A DNA stretch of 15,607 nucleotides from Alphaproteobacteria bacterium. GTDB taxonomy: Bacteria > Pseudomonadota > Alphaproteobacteria > Reyranellales > Reyranellaceae. The translations under genes and the position numbers were made by a program. This document shows, one piece after another, positions 1 to 7,603 of this stretch (position 1 is the stretch's first letter; each line of letters starts with the position of its first letter). The notes under the pieces were generated by a model. It was not told the origin of the DNA and made no database searches. It saw nothing but the letters and a program-made list of their open reading frames with translations. Location: positions 1-15,607 of the forward strand of contig VBAF01000067.1 in NCBI GenBank assembly GCA_005884705.1, read 5' to 3'.

Positions 1-1
1 C

Positions 2-163
2 TGGGGCAGCATGCTCTCGGAGGCGCGCGACCAGATCAACACCGCGCCCTGGCTGTCGGTGTTTCCGGGGCTGGCGATCTTCCTGACGGTGCTGGGCCTC
101 AACCTGCTGGGCGACGGCCTGCGTGACATCCTCGACCCGCAATCGACGACGCGCCGCACATGA
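2..163 (+). CDS. Dipeptide/oligopeptide ABC transporter permease, C-terminal end (DppC-like), partial
   Basis: This is the last 53 codons of an inner-membrane permease whose start lies before the window. The visible tail has a hydrophobic segment (WLSVFPGLAIFLTVLGLNLL) followed by GDGLRDILDP, the characteristic ending of DppC/OppC permeases, where the final helix leads into a short cytoplasmic tail. It ends in TGA at 161-163, which overlaps the ATG of the following ATPase by four bases (ATGA, 160-163), so the two are translationally coupled. Family assignment rests on this tail and on the two Dpp-type ATPases that follow. The transported substrate (dipeptide, oligopeptide, opine or other) cannot be read from this fragment. 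Confidence 0.85.
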   Translation, partial: WGSMLSEARDQINTAPWLSVFPGLAIFLTVLGLNLLGDGLRDILDPQSTTRRT

Positions 164-1123
164 CGACCGATCCGCTCCTGAAGGTCGACGGCCTGCGCAT
201 ATGCCGTCGAGGAGGTCTCGTTCGAGATCGGCCGCGGCGAGGCCTTCGGGCTGGTCGGCGAATCGGGCTGCGGCAAGAGCATCACGGCCCTTGCGATCAT
301 GGGCCTGCTCAAGCGGCCATTGTCGCTGGCCAGCGGCCGGATCGTGCTCGACGGCCAGGAAATCCAGGACGCGCCGCCGGCCGAGATGCGCCGGCTGCGC
401 GGCAAGCGCGTCGGCATGATCTTCCAGGAGCCGATGACGGCGCTCAATCCCCTCTCGCCGGTCGGCCGCCAGATCGCCGAGATGTTCGTGCTGCACGAGG
501 ACGCCGGCTGGAGCGAGGCGATGGACCGCGCCGAGGAGGCGTTGCGCCAGGTCCGCGTGCCCTCGCCGGAGCGGCGCATCAGAGACTATCCGCATCAGCT
601 CTCCGGCGGCATGCGCCAGCGGGTGATGGTCGCCATCGCGCTCGCCTGCAGCCCCGAGCTGCTGATCGCCGACGAGCCGACCACGGCGCTCGACGTCACC
701 GTGCAGGCCGAGATCATCGACCTGATGGCCGAACTGTGCGCCGCCAAGGGCACCGCCATCCTGATGATCAGCCACGATCTCGGCCTGGTCGCCAACATGT
801 GCCGGCGCGTGGCGGTGATGTATGCCGGCCGCATCGTCGAGGCGCAGCCGGCCGAGGCGATCTTCGCCAATCCGCAGCACCCCTACACCCAGGGCCTGGT
901 CGACTCCCTGCCGCGGCTCGGCGAGCGGGCGCGCCGCGGCCAACAGAGGCTGCGCGAGATCGCGGGCGTGGTGCCCTCGATCCAGGCCTATCCGGCGGGC
1001 TGCCGCTTCAATCCGCGCTGCCTGCGGGCGACCGATGTTTGCCTGTCCGTGCCGCCGGAAATCACCTCGCTGTCGGCTGATGGCCCCATGCAAGCATTCG
1101 TGCGGTGCCATCACCATGGCTGA
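160..1123 (+). pseudogene. dppD: DppD-like peptide ABC transporter ATPase, disrupted near the N-terminus
   Basis: This encodes a cytoplasmic ATPase that would pair with the following DppF-like protein to power peptide import. The first 14 codons (MTTDPLLKVDGLRI) are in one frame. From about position 200 the family sequence resumes one frame over with YAVEEVSFEIGRGE, then Walker A GESGCGKS (about 260-283). It continues with Q-loop FQEPMTALNPL, signature LSGGMRQR, Walker B LLIADEPTTALDVT, H-loop MISHDL, and the C-terminal cysteine region GCRFNPRC of Dpp/Opp ATPases. Relatives carry about 9-10 residues between the LRI and YAV equivalents, so roughly 3k+2 bases (near 29) appear missing. The only ATG in the downstream frame that could restart it (299) lies after Walker A, so no active protein is expected without correction. 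A perfect 8-bp inverted repeat sits exactly at the lesion. It overlaps dppF by 8 bases. Confidence 0.85.
185..210 (+). repeat. Inverted repeat (8-bp stem, 10-nt loop) at the dppD lesion
   Basis: TCGACGGC at 185-192 is the exact reverse complement of GCCGTCGA at 203-210. The 10-base loop between them itself contains the palindrome TGCGCA. The frame break of the dppD-like gene falls inside the loop. The repeat is seen directly; that it caused a deletion, or a sequencing or assembly dropout, is an inference. Confidence 0.6.
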
Positions 1124-2084
1124 GCCGTTGCTCGAACTCGACGACGTCGCCGTCCACTTCAAGGTCGGCAGCGCGCTGGCCGGCGGCGTCCACACGCTGA
1201 AGGCGGTCGACGGCGTCACCTTCGATGTGAAGCCCGGCGAGTGCCTGGGCCTGGTGGGCGAATCGGGCTGCGGCAAGTCCACCCTGGCGCTCGCCATCAT
1301 GGGGCTGATCCCGCCGACGCACGGCCACATCGCGCTCGACGGTCGCGACCTCGCCAAGCGCCAGCGGCTGGAGACCGCGCGCACCGTCCAGATGGTTTTC
1401 CAGGACCCCTACGCCTCGCTCAATCCGCGCCAGACAGTGCGCCGCACCCTGGCCGATCCGCTGCGCCTGCACGGCGTCACCGACAAGGCCGAGGTGGCGG
1501 CGCGCGTCGCCGACATGCTGGCCCGGGTCGGACTGCGGCCCGAGCATGCCGACCGCTATCCGCATGAATTCTCCGGCGGCCAGCGCCAGAGGATCGGCAT
1601 CGCCCGCGCGCTGATCCTGAAGCCCAAGCTGGTGATCTGCGACGAGCCGGTGTCGGCGCTCGACGTCTCGATCCGCGCCCAGATCATCAACCTGCTGCTA
1701 GAGCTGAAGGACGAGCTGGGGCTCGCCTACATCATGATCAGCCACGATCTCGGCGTGGTCGAGCATGTCAGCGATCGCGTCGCGGTGATGTATCTCGGCC
1801 GCATCGTCGAGCAGGGCGGCTGGCAGGAGATCTTCGAAGATCCGCGCCATCCCTATACGCGCGCCCTGATCGCGGCGATCCCCGACCCGTTCCATCGCGC
1901 CGCCGTTTCGGCCGGCGCCAAGGCCAAGGGCGAGATCGCGAGCGCCCTCGCCCCGCCGCCGGGTTGCCATTTCCACCCGCGCTGCCCACTTAGGGCCGAG
2001 CGCTGCACGATCGAGGTGCCGACGCTCGACGCGGTGGCAGCCGGCCATCGCGCCGCTTGCCATTTCCGGGAGCGCACGGATTAA
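1116..2084 (+). CDS. dppF: DppF-like peptide ABC transporter ATPase
   Basis: This is an intact 322-residue cytoplasmic ATPase, the second nucleotide-binding subunit of the Dpp/Opp importer. Walker A GESGCGKST is at about residues 48-56. It is followed by Q-loop FQDPYASLNPR, signature FSGGQRQRIGIARAL, Walker B LVICDEPVSALDVS and H-loop MISHDLGVV. The C-terminal oligopeptide-transporter domain carries GCHFHPRCPLRAERC, the cysteine cluster typical of this family. I start it at ATG 1116, giving MAEPLLELDDVAV. The start overlaps the dppD stop by eight bases, which fits operon coupling. Length is normal for the family. Unlike its partner it shows no frame break. DppF is the closest family name, but OppF-type or other substrate variants are equally compatible. 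Confidence 0.93.
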   Translation: MAEPLLELDDVAVHFKVGSALAGGVHTLKAVDGVTFDVKPGECLGLVGESGCGKSTLALAIMGLIPPTHGHIALDGRDLAKRQRLETARTVQMVFQDPYASLNPRQTVRRTLADPLRLHGVTDKAEVAARVADMLARVGLRPEHADRYPHEFSGGQRQRIGIARALILKPKLVICDEPVSALDVSIRAQIINLLLELKDELGLAYIMISHDLGVVEHVSDRVAVMYLGRIVEQGGWQEIFEDPRHPYTRALIAAIPDPFHRAAVSAGAKAKGEIASALAPPPGCHFHPRCPLRAERCTIEVPTLDAVAAGHRAACHFRERTD

Positions 2085-2130
2085 CCCGACCGACACCGAC
2101 CGCCTCATCGATTGGCTCGTCCGCCGCGGA

Positions 2131-3309
2131 TTGGCGGGCCTGGCCGAACCCAAACTGCTGTCGCTGTTTTGCGAGAAATGCAACGCGGCCGGGTTGCCGG
2201 TCAATCGCGCGCTGATGTTCATGGACACGCTGCATCCGGTGCACGAGGGGCGGATCGTGTTCTGGCGCAATGACGGAGTGGAGAACGAAAGGCCCACCCG
2301 CGACTACGGCCCCAGCAACCAGGGCGAGGCAGCCGCATCCTGGCAGCGCAGTCCGTTCTTTCATCTGTTGCAGACCGGCGAAGAGGAATTGCGCCGGCGC
2401 ATCGGCTTCGGCGATTCCGCCGACTACCTGATCATCCAGGAGATGAAGGACGCCGGCCATACCGACTACGTGCTGTTCGTCCATCGCTTCGCCGCAGAAG
2501 GCAGCATCGGCGAGATGGACTGCTTTTATTCGGCGTGGTCGACCAAGCATTCCGCGGGCTTCAGCGACGCCGACATCGCCGCCCTGCGCCGCCTCGCCCC
2601 GGCCCTGGGGCTGGCGGCCAAGAGCGCCTCGCTGGCGCGGATCGCCAGCACCCTGGCCGAGGTCTATCTTGGTCGTGATGCGGCCCGTCGTGTGCTCGAG
2701 GGCCGCATCCAGCGCGGCATCGCCGACCGCATCGAGGCGGTGCTGTGGTTCTCCGACCTGCGCAGCTTCACCACCATCACCGACACCGCGCGGCCGACCG
2801 AAGTCATCCCGCTGCTGAACGACTATGCCGAGGCCGTCATCACCGCCATCCAGCAGGCGGGCGGCGATGTGCTGAAACTGATCGGCGACGGCACGCTGGC
2901 TGTCTTCCCGGCCGAGGATCGCGCTCACGCCTGCGCCAGCGCCCTGGCCGCCGAAGCCGACATGCGCCGCCGGGTCGGGGAGCTCAACGAGCGGCGCCGG
3001 GCCGAGGAGCGGCCGACCACCTCGGTCTATGTCGGCCTGCATGTCGGTGCGGTGTTCTACGGCAATATCGGCAGCGTCGACCGGCTTGACTTCACGGTGG
3101 TCGGACCGGCGGTCAACGAGACCAGCCGCATCGCCTCGATGTGCCGCTCGGTCGACCGGCCGCTGCTCGCCTCCTCGGCGTTCGCCCATGCGCTGCCGGA
3201 CGCCGAGCGCGCGAAGCTCGTGTCGGTCGGTCGTTTCGCACTACGCGGCGTCGGCCGCGCGCAGGACCTCTACACGCTCGACCCTGAAATCCTCTCGATT
3301 CGCCAGTAA
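2131..3309 (+). CDS. Class III adenylate cyclase
   Basis: This makes cAMP from ATP. The catalytic domain fills the second half: first metal Asp in WFSDLRSFT (about residue 209), Lys249 and second metal Asp253 in LKLIGDGT, Asp320 in RLDFTVVG, and Asn329/Arg333 in VNETSR (numbering from TTG 2131). The Lys/Asp pair marks adenine rather than guanine specificity. No membrane segment is seen. The N-terminal part (FCEKCNAAGLPVNRALMFMDTLHP) resembles the leader found in many alphaproteobacterial solo cyclases; its ligand is unknown. The start is uncertain. TTG 2131 has no ribosome binding site, and plausible family sequence (DTDRLIDWLVRRGLAG) reads in frame upstream to about 2080. There an ATT follows GGGAG (2068-2072) by seven bases, but no ATG, GTG or TTG exists. 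It lies just downstream of dppF and may be cotranscribed. Confidence 0.85.
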   Translation: MAGLAEPKLLSLFCEKCNAAGLPVNRALMFMDTLHPVHEGRIVFWRNDGVENERPTRDYGPSNQGEAAASWQRSPFFHLLQTGEEELRRRIGFGDSADYLIIQEMKDAGHTDYVLFVHRFAAEGSIGEMDCFYSAWSTKHSAGFSDADIAALRRLAPALGLAAKSASLARIASTLAEVYLGRDAARRVLEGRIQRGIADRIEAVLWFSDLRSFTTITDTARPTEVIPLLNDYAEAVITAIQQAGGDVLKLIGDGTLAVFPAEDRAHACASALAAEADMRRRVGELNERRRAEERPTTSVYVGLHVGAVFYGNIGSVDRLDFTVVGPAVNETSRIASMCRSVDRPLLASSAFAHALPDAERAKLVSVGRFALRGVGRAQDLYTLDPEILSIRQ

Positions 3310-3325
3310 AATTCCGCGTTCCGGC

Positions 3326-3355
3326 TTGCGTTGCCTCGCGGCAGATGCGTACGAT
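3326..3355 (+). promoter_or_regulatory. Candidate sigma-70 promoter for the sugar ABC operon
   Basis: TTGCGT (3326-3331) and TACGAT (3350-3355) are separated by 18 bases. They lie in the only sizeable gap between the cyclase stop and the binding-protein gene (3310-3405). Both hexamers are imperfect matches to the consensus. A small hairpin, CGCCC-AAA-GGGCG (3373-3385), follows in what would be the leader, just before the ribosome binding site GGGAGGA (3394-3400). This is inferred from position and sequence only. Confidence 0.35.
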
Positions 3356-3405
3356 ACCGACAAAGAAATGCTCGCCCAAAGGGCGGCATCCTCGGGAGGA
3401 AATTG

Positions 3406-4728
3406 ATGGTCGAGACCAAGCGTCGCAATGTGATCAAGCTTGCCGGCAGCGCCGCTGCCCTGGCGTCCACCGGTATGGCAGGCATCCTCGCCAGCGGTCG
3501 CACACCGGCCTTTGCCCAGCAGAAGACCGTTCATTGGTTGAAGTGGGTCGACTTCGTTCCCGCAACCGACCAGATGTTCACCAAGGACATGGTCCCGGCG
3601 GCGGAAAAGGCGCTTGGCATCAAGATCAAGCTCGAGACGGTGAACGGCAACGACCTGCAGCCGCGCATCACGTCGAGCATCCAGTCGGGCGCGGGTCCCG
3701 ACATCATCATGTCGTTCAACAGCTTCACGCATCTCTACGCCAACAGCGTGGTCGACATGAGCGACCTTGCCGAGGACCTCAGCAAGCGCGAGGGCGGGCT
3801 GTACAAATACGCCCGCGCCATCTGCAGCGACGGCAAGATGTTCATGGGCGTGCCGTGGGCGGTGATCGGCGGCATGATCGCCTATCGCAAGTCATGGCTC
3901 GAGGAAGCCGGCGCCACCAAGTTCCCCGACAACTGGGAGGACTACCGCGCGCTCGCCAAGAAGCTCAAGGCCAAGGGCCGGCCGTTCGGCCAGACACTGG
4001 GTCATACGTTCGGCGATGCGCCGGGCTTCACCTATCCCTACCTGTGGTCGTGGGGTGGCAAGGAAGTCGAGGCCGACGGCAAGACGGTGGTGATCAACAC
4101 CAAGGAGACGATCGAATCGGTGAAGTTCATGACCGGCCTGTGGAAGGACGGCATGGACGAAGGTGGCCTCGCCTGGGACGATACCAACAACAACCGCGCC
4201 TTCCTGTCGCAAACCATCTCGGCGACCTTGAACGGCGCCTCGATCTACATCGAGTCCTTGCGCAAGCCCGAGCAGTACCAGACCGAGAAGGGCAAGCCGC
4301 TCAACACCGACATCCTGCATGCGCCGCTGCCCAAGGGACCGGCGGGGCAGTTCGGCTTCCATCTGCTGCAGTCGAACATGCTGATGAAGTATTCGAAGAA
4401 CCAGGACGCCGCGAAGGAATTCCTGAAGTACCTCCACACCGAGGCCAACTACCGGAAGTTCTTCGAATCGCAAAAGGGCTTCGCCACGCCGTGCACGGCG
4501 AAATGGGAGAGCGACAAGCTGTGGGACGCCGATCCGGTGATGACGCCCTACAAGGTCGCGGCCAAGCTCGGCCAGGCGATCGGCTTCGCCGGGCCGCCGA
4601 ACGCCAAGGCCCAGGAGGTCCTCTCCAAGTACATCGTCACCGACATGTACGCCAAGGCGGTGCAGGGCATGCCGGCCGAGGAATCCGTCAAGTGGGCCGA
4701 GTCGGAGCTGAAGAAGGTCTACGTCTGA
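3406..4728 (+). CDS. Extracellular solute-binding protein of a sugar-type ABC transporter
   Basis: This is a 440-residue periplasmic binding protein that would deliver substrate to the two permeases that follow. The N-terminus has KRRNVIKLAGS, then a hydrophobic stretch ending AFA-QQ near residue 37. That looks like a twin-arginine or long Sec signal peptide. The mature part shows family 1 (MalE/UgpB-type) features: GAGPDIIM and MSDLAEDL near the N-lobe, a GVPWAV stretch, and FLKYLHTEANY in the C-lobe. I start it at ATG 3406, six bases after a strong GGGAGGA site; an in-frame TTG just upstream is less likely. It is first in its operon, as is usual for binding proteins, which are needed in excess. 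The ligand is unknown; sugars, polyols and glycerol-3-phosphate are typical of the family. Confidence 0.92.
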   Translation: MVETKRRNVIKLAGSAAALASTGMAGILASGRTPAFAQQKTVHWLKWVDFVPATDQMFTKDMVPAAEKALGIKIKLETVNGNDLQPRITSSIQSGAGPDIIMSFNSFTHLYANSVVDMSDLAEDLSKREGGLYKYARAICSDGKMFMGVPWAVIGGMIAYRKSWLEEAGATKFPDNWEDYRALAKKLKAKGRPFGQTLGHTFGDAPGFTYPYLWSWGGKEVEADGKTVVINTKETIESVKFMTGLWKDGMDEGGLAWDDTNNNRAFLSQTISATLNGASIYIESLRKPEQYQTEKGKPLNTDILHAPLPKGPAGQFGFHLLQSNMLMKYSKNQDAAKEFLKYLHTEANYRKFFESQKGFATPCTAKWESDKLWDADPVMTPYKVAAKLGQAIGFAGPPNAKAQEVLSKYIVTDMYAKAVQGMPAEESVKWAESELKKVYV

Positions 4729-4763
4729 GCTCGGCGGAGCGCGCGTAGCAAAGGGGTGCGTGA

Positions 4764-5693
4764 ATGGCAGTGACCGCAGTCTCGGGCGCGGAGATCCGGC
4801 GCCCCGTCCCGCGACTGCGGCGGCTCGAGGACGAGCGGTGGCTCGCCATGGCGCTGCTCTTCCCGACCGCGCTGCTGCTCGGCCTGTTCATCGCCTATCC
4901 CTTCATCGAGGGCGTGCTGCTGTCGGTTACCAACCAGCGCGTCGGCATCCCCGGCGAGTTCGTCGGGCTGGATAATTTCGTCAAGATCTGGAACGACAGC
5001 ATCTTCCGGACGACGGTCTGGAACACCTTCTGGTACACGGCCGTCACCACGGTGTTCAAGCTGGCGCTCGGCCTGTGGCTGGCGATGCTGCTGAACCGCC
5101 ACTTCAAGGGCAAGGCGCTTGTCCGCGCCTTCATCCTGCTGCCCTTCATCATCCCGACGGTGCTGTCGACCTTCGCCTGGAAGTGGATGTTCGACCCGAC
5201 CTTCAGCGTCATCAACTGGACCCTGTTCCAGCTCGGCTTGATCACCGCGCGCATCAACTGGCTGGGCGACCCCGACCTCGCCATGACCTCGATCATCGTG
5301 GTCAATATCTGGCGCGGCGTGCCGTTCTTCGCGATCAGCCTGCTGGCCGGCCTGCAGACCATCAGCCCCGAGCTGAACGAGGCCGCCGCGATCGACGGCG
5401 CGCGGCCGTGGAACCGCTTCTGGTACGTCACCTGGCCGCTGCTGCTGCCGGTCACCATGGTCGTGATGCTGTTCTCGGTGATCCAGACCTTTGCCGACTT
5501 CCAGCTCGTCTACGTCATGACCGGCGGCGGGCCGGCCAACGCCACGCACCTCTTCGCCACCTATGCCTACCAGCTCGGCATCGGCACCGGGCTACTGTCG
5601 GAAGGCGCGGCGATCTCGCTCGCCATGTTCCCCTTCCTGCTTATCATCGTGGTGGTGCAGCTCCTGTACATCCGCCGAGTGGAGACGCGCTGA
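4764..5693 (+). CDS. Sugar ABC transporter permease (UgpA/MalF type)
   Basis: This is a 309-residue inner-membrane permease with about six predicted hydrophobic segments, the first at WLAMALLFPTALLLGLFIAY. The EAA loop that contacts the ATPase reads EAAAIDGARPWNRFWYVTWP starting at residue 206. The sequence DNFVKIW and the GGGPANAT motif near the C-terminus are typical of UgpA/MalF-type subunits. The start at ATG 4764 is supported by AAGGGG at 4751-4756. It follows the binding protein by 35 bases and precedes the second permease by one base, so the three are cotranscribed. The gene is intact. Substrate is set mainly by the binding protein and is not known. Confidence 0.93.
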   Translation: MAVTAVSGAEIRRPVPRLRRLEDERWLAMALLFPTALLLGLFIAYPFIEGVLLSVTNQRVGIPGEFVGLDNFVKIWNDSIFRTTVWNTFWYTAVTTVFKLALGLWLAMLLNRHFKGKALVRAFILLPFIIPTVLSTFAWKWMFDPTFSVINWTLFQLGLITARINWLGDPDLAMTSIIVVNIWRGVPFFAISLLAGLQTISPELNEAAAIDGARPWNRFWYVTWPLLLPVTMVVMLFSVIQTFADFQLVYVMTGGGPANATHLFATYAYQLGIGTGLLSEGAAISLAMFPFLLIIVVVQLLYIRRVETR

Positions 5694-5694
5694 C

Positions 5695-6546
5695 ATGATC
5701 GAAGGTGCGCTCTGGCGGAAGTGGGTGTTCTACAACATCCCGCTGATCCTGTTCGTCTTCGTGCTGCTGTTCCCGTTTTACTGGATGATCATCACGACTT
5801 TCCGGCCGGACGGCGAGCTCTACCGGCCGTGGAACGCCGCCAACTACATGCCGTTCTGGACCAATCATCCGACGATCGAGCACATCCAGTACCTGTTCGA
5901 AGAGACCAATTTCGGGCGCTGGATGTTCAACACCATGTTCATCGCCATGGTGTCGACCCTGATCTCGCTGTTCTGCGGCGTTCTGGCGGGTTATGCGCTG
6001 GCCCGGCTCAACTTCCCGTACGCCGGCAGCCTGGGCACCGTGATCTTCGTCACCTACCTGGTACCGCAGACGCTGCTGTTCATCCCGCTGGCCCAGATCA
6101 TCCGCAATTTCGAGCTCGGCGACACGCCGTGGTCGCTGATCCTCACCTACCCGACCTTCCTCATCCCGTTCTGTACCTGGCTGATGATGGGCTACTTCAA
6201 GGCGATCCCGAAGGAGCTCGAGGAATGCGCGCGGATCGATGGCGCCTCGCGCTGGAAGGCGATGGTCTACATCATCATTCCGGTGGCGGTGCCCGGCATC
6301 CTGTCGTCCGGCATCATCGCCTTCACGCTGTCGTGGAACGAGTTCATCTACGCGCTGGTGTTCCTGTCGTCGCCCGACCAGAAGACGGTACCGGTCGGTG
6401 TCACCTCCGAGCTGATCCGCGGCGACGTCTTCTTCTGGGGGCCACTGATGGCAGGCGCGCTGCTCGGCTCGATCCCCGTGGCGATCGTCTATTCGTTCTT
6501 CGTCGAACATTACGTGTCGGGCCTCACCGGCTCGGTCAAGGGGTAG
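5695..6546 (+). CDS. Sugar ABC transporter permease (UgpE/MalG type)
   Basis: This is a 283-residue inner-membrane permease forming the heterodimeric channel with the preceding subunit. It begins at ATG 5695, one base after the upstream TGA. Features include a first helix (IPLILFVFVLLFPFYWMIITTF), the GYALARLNF segment, and the EAA loop EECARIDGASRWKAMVYIIIP from residue 176, where Cys replaces the usual first Ala. A WNEFIYALVFL segment near the end is typical of MalG/UgpE proteins. The C-terminus FFVEHYVSGLTGSVKG is the classic ending of this family. The gene is intact, and the ATPase gene follows six bases later. Confidence 0.93.
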   Translation: MIEGALWRKWVFYNIPLILFVFVLLFPFYWMIITTFRPDGELYRPWNAANYMPFWTNHPTIEHIQYLFEETNFGRWMFNTMFIAMVSTLISLFCGVLAGYALARLNFPYAGSLGTVIFVTYLVPQTLLFIPLAQIIRNFELGDTPWSLILTYPTFLIPFCTWLMMGYFKAIPKELEECARIDGASRWKAMVYIIIPVAVPGILSSGIIAFTLSWNEFIYALVFLSSPDQKTVPVGVTSELIRGDVFFWGPLMAGALLGSIPVAIVYSFFVEHYVSGLTGSVKG

Positions 6547-6552
6547 CGCGTC

Positions 6553-7603
6553 ATGGCCGAGGTCAGCCTCCACAAGCTCAACAAGAAGTTCGATCTCACC
6601 CATGTGGTGAAGGACGTCGATCTGCAGATCCGGGACAAGGAATTCATGGTCTTCGTCGGACCGTCGGGCTGCGGCAAGACCACGACCCTGCGCATGATCG
6701 CCGGCCTCGAAGCCATCACCGCCGGCGAGATCCGGATCGGCAACACCGTGGTCAACGAGGTCCCGCCGATGGACCGCGACATCGCCATGGTGTTCCAGAA
6801 CTACGCGCTCTATCCGCACATGAGCGTCGCCTCGAACATGGCGTTCGGGCTCAAGATGCGGAAGTTCGAGCCTCGGCATCGAGAGCCTGCTGCACCGCAA
6901 GCCGCGCCAGCTCTCGGGCGGCCAACGGCAGCGCGTTGCTCTCGGCCGCGCCATCGTGCGCGATCCGGCGGTCTTCCTGTTCGACGAGCCGCTGTCGAAC
7001 CTCGATGCCAAGCTGCGCGTGCAGATGCGGGTCGAGCTCAAGAAGCTGCATGAACGGCTGGCCGTCACCTCGATCTACGTCACCCACGACCAGGTCGAGG
7101 CGATGACCCTGGGCGACCGCGTCGTCGTGATGAAGGACGGCGTGGTCCAGCAGGTCGGCGAGCCGCTCGAGCTCTACAACACGCCGGCCAACCGCTTCGT
7201 CGCGGGCTTCATCGGCTCGCCCGCCATGAACTTCGCCGACGTGACGCTGGTGGAGAATGGCGGCCACCCAGTTGCCGAGGCCACTGGCCTTCGCATCGCC
7301 CTGCCCGACGCGCTGGCCGCGCGCGCGCGCGCCAAGGTCGGCCGCAAGGCCACGCTCGGCATCCGGCCCGAGGACATCCATATCGCGACCGCCGCCGATT
7401 CGGCGGGCCATTGCTTCGAGGCCATCGTGGAGGTCGTCGAGCAGCTGGGCTCGGAGATCCTGCTCGACATGCGCGCCGGGCCGGCTCTGATGGTGGCCAG
7501 CGTCGAGCCCACCGTGAAGGTGCGCGCCCACGACCAGCTGCGGATGGCCCTCAAGCCCGAGCGCCTGCACCTGTTCGATGCCGAGAGCGAAGCGGCGATC
7601 TGA
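6553..7603 (+). pseudogene. UgpC/MalK-type ABC transporter ATPase, disrupted mid-gene
   Basis: This is the ATPase expected to energise the two preceding permeases. Frame one gives Walker A GPSGCGKTT (residues 36-44) and Q-loop FQNYALYPHMSV, ending its homology at LKMRKF (residue 105, position 6867). From 6869 the next frame continues with SLGIESLLHRKPRQ, signature LSGGQRQRVALGRA, Walker B VFLFDEPLSNLDA, H-loop YVTHDQVEA, and a C-terminal MRD/TOBE-type domain with GIRPEDIHI and LKPERLHLFD. Family members have about 12-14 more residues between the RKF and LGI equivalents, in the helical subdomain. About 3k+2 bases therefore appear missing. The unshifted frame stops at 7053 after 166 residues. 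As given, the operon would lack a working ATPase unless another gene supplies one. Confidence 0.88.

Noticed and set aside
1990..3189. A 399-codon open frame antisense to the adenylate cyclase
   Set aside because: Composition is that of a GC-rich shadow frame (Arg, Gly, Asp, Gln rich, no domain), and the + strand cyclase has clear catalytic motifs over the same bases.
5644..7068. A 474-codon open frame on the - strand across the second sugar permease and ATPase
   Set aside because: Low-complexity charged sequence with no family features, and the opposite strand carries obvious permease and ATPase motifs.
7317..7332. Alternating CG run (Z-DNA-like)
   Set aside because: It encodes an Ala-Arg stretch (AARARAK) of the ATPase C-terminal domain in a GC-rich genome, so a special role is not supported.
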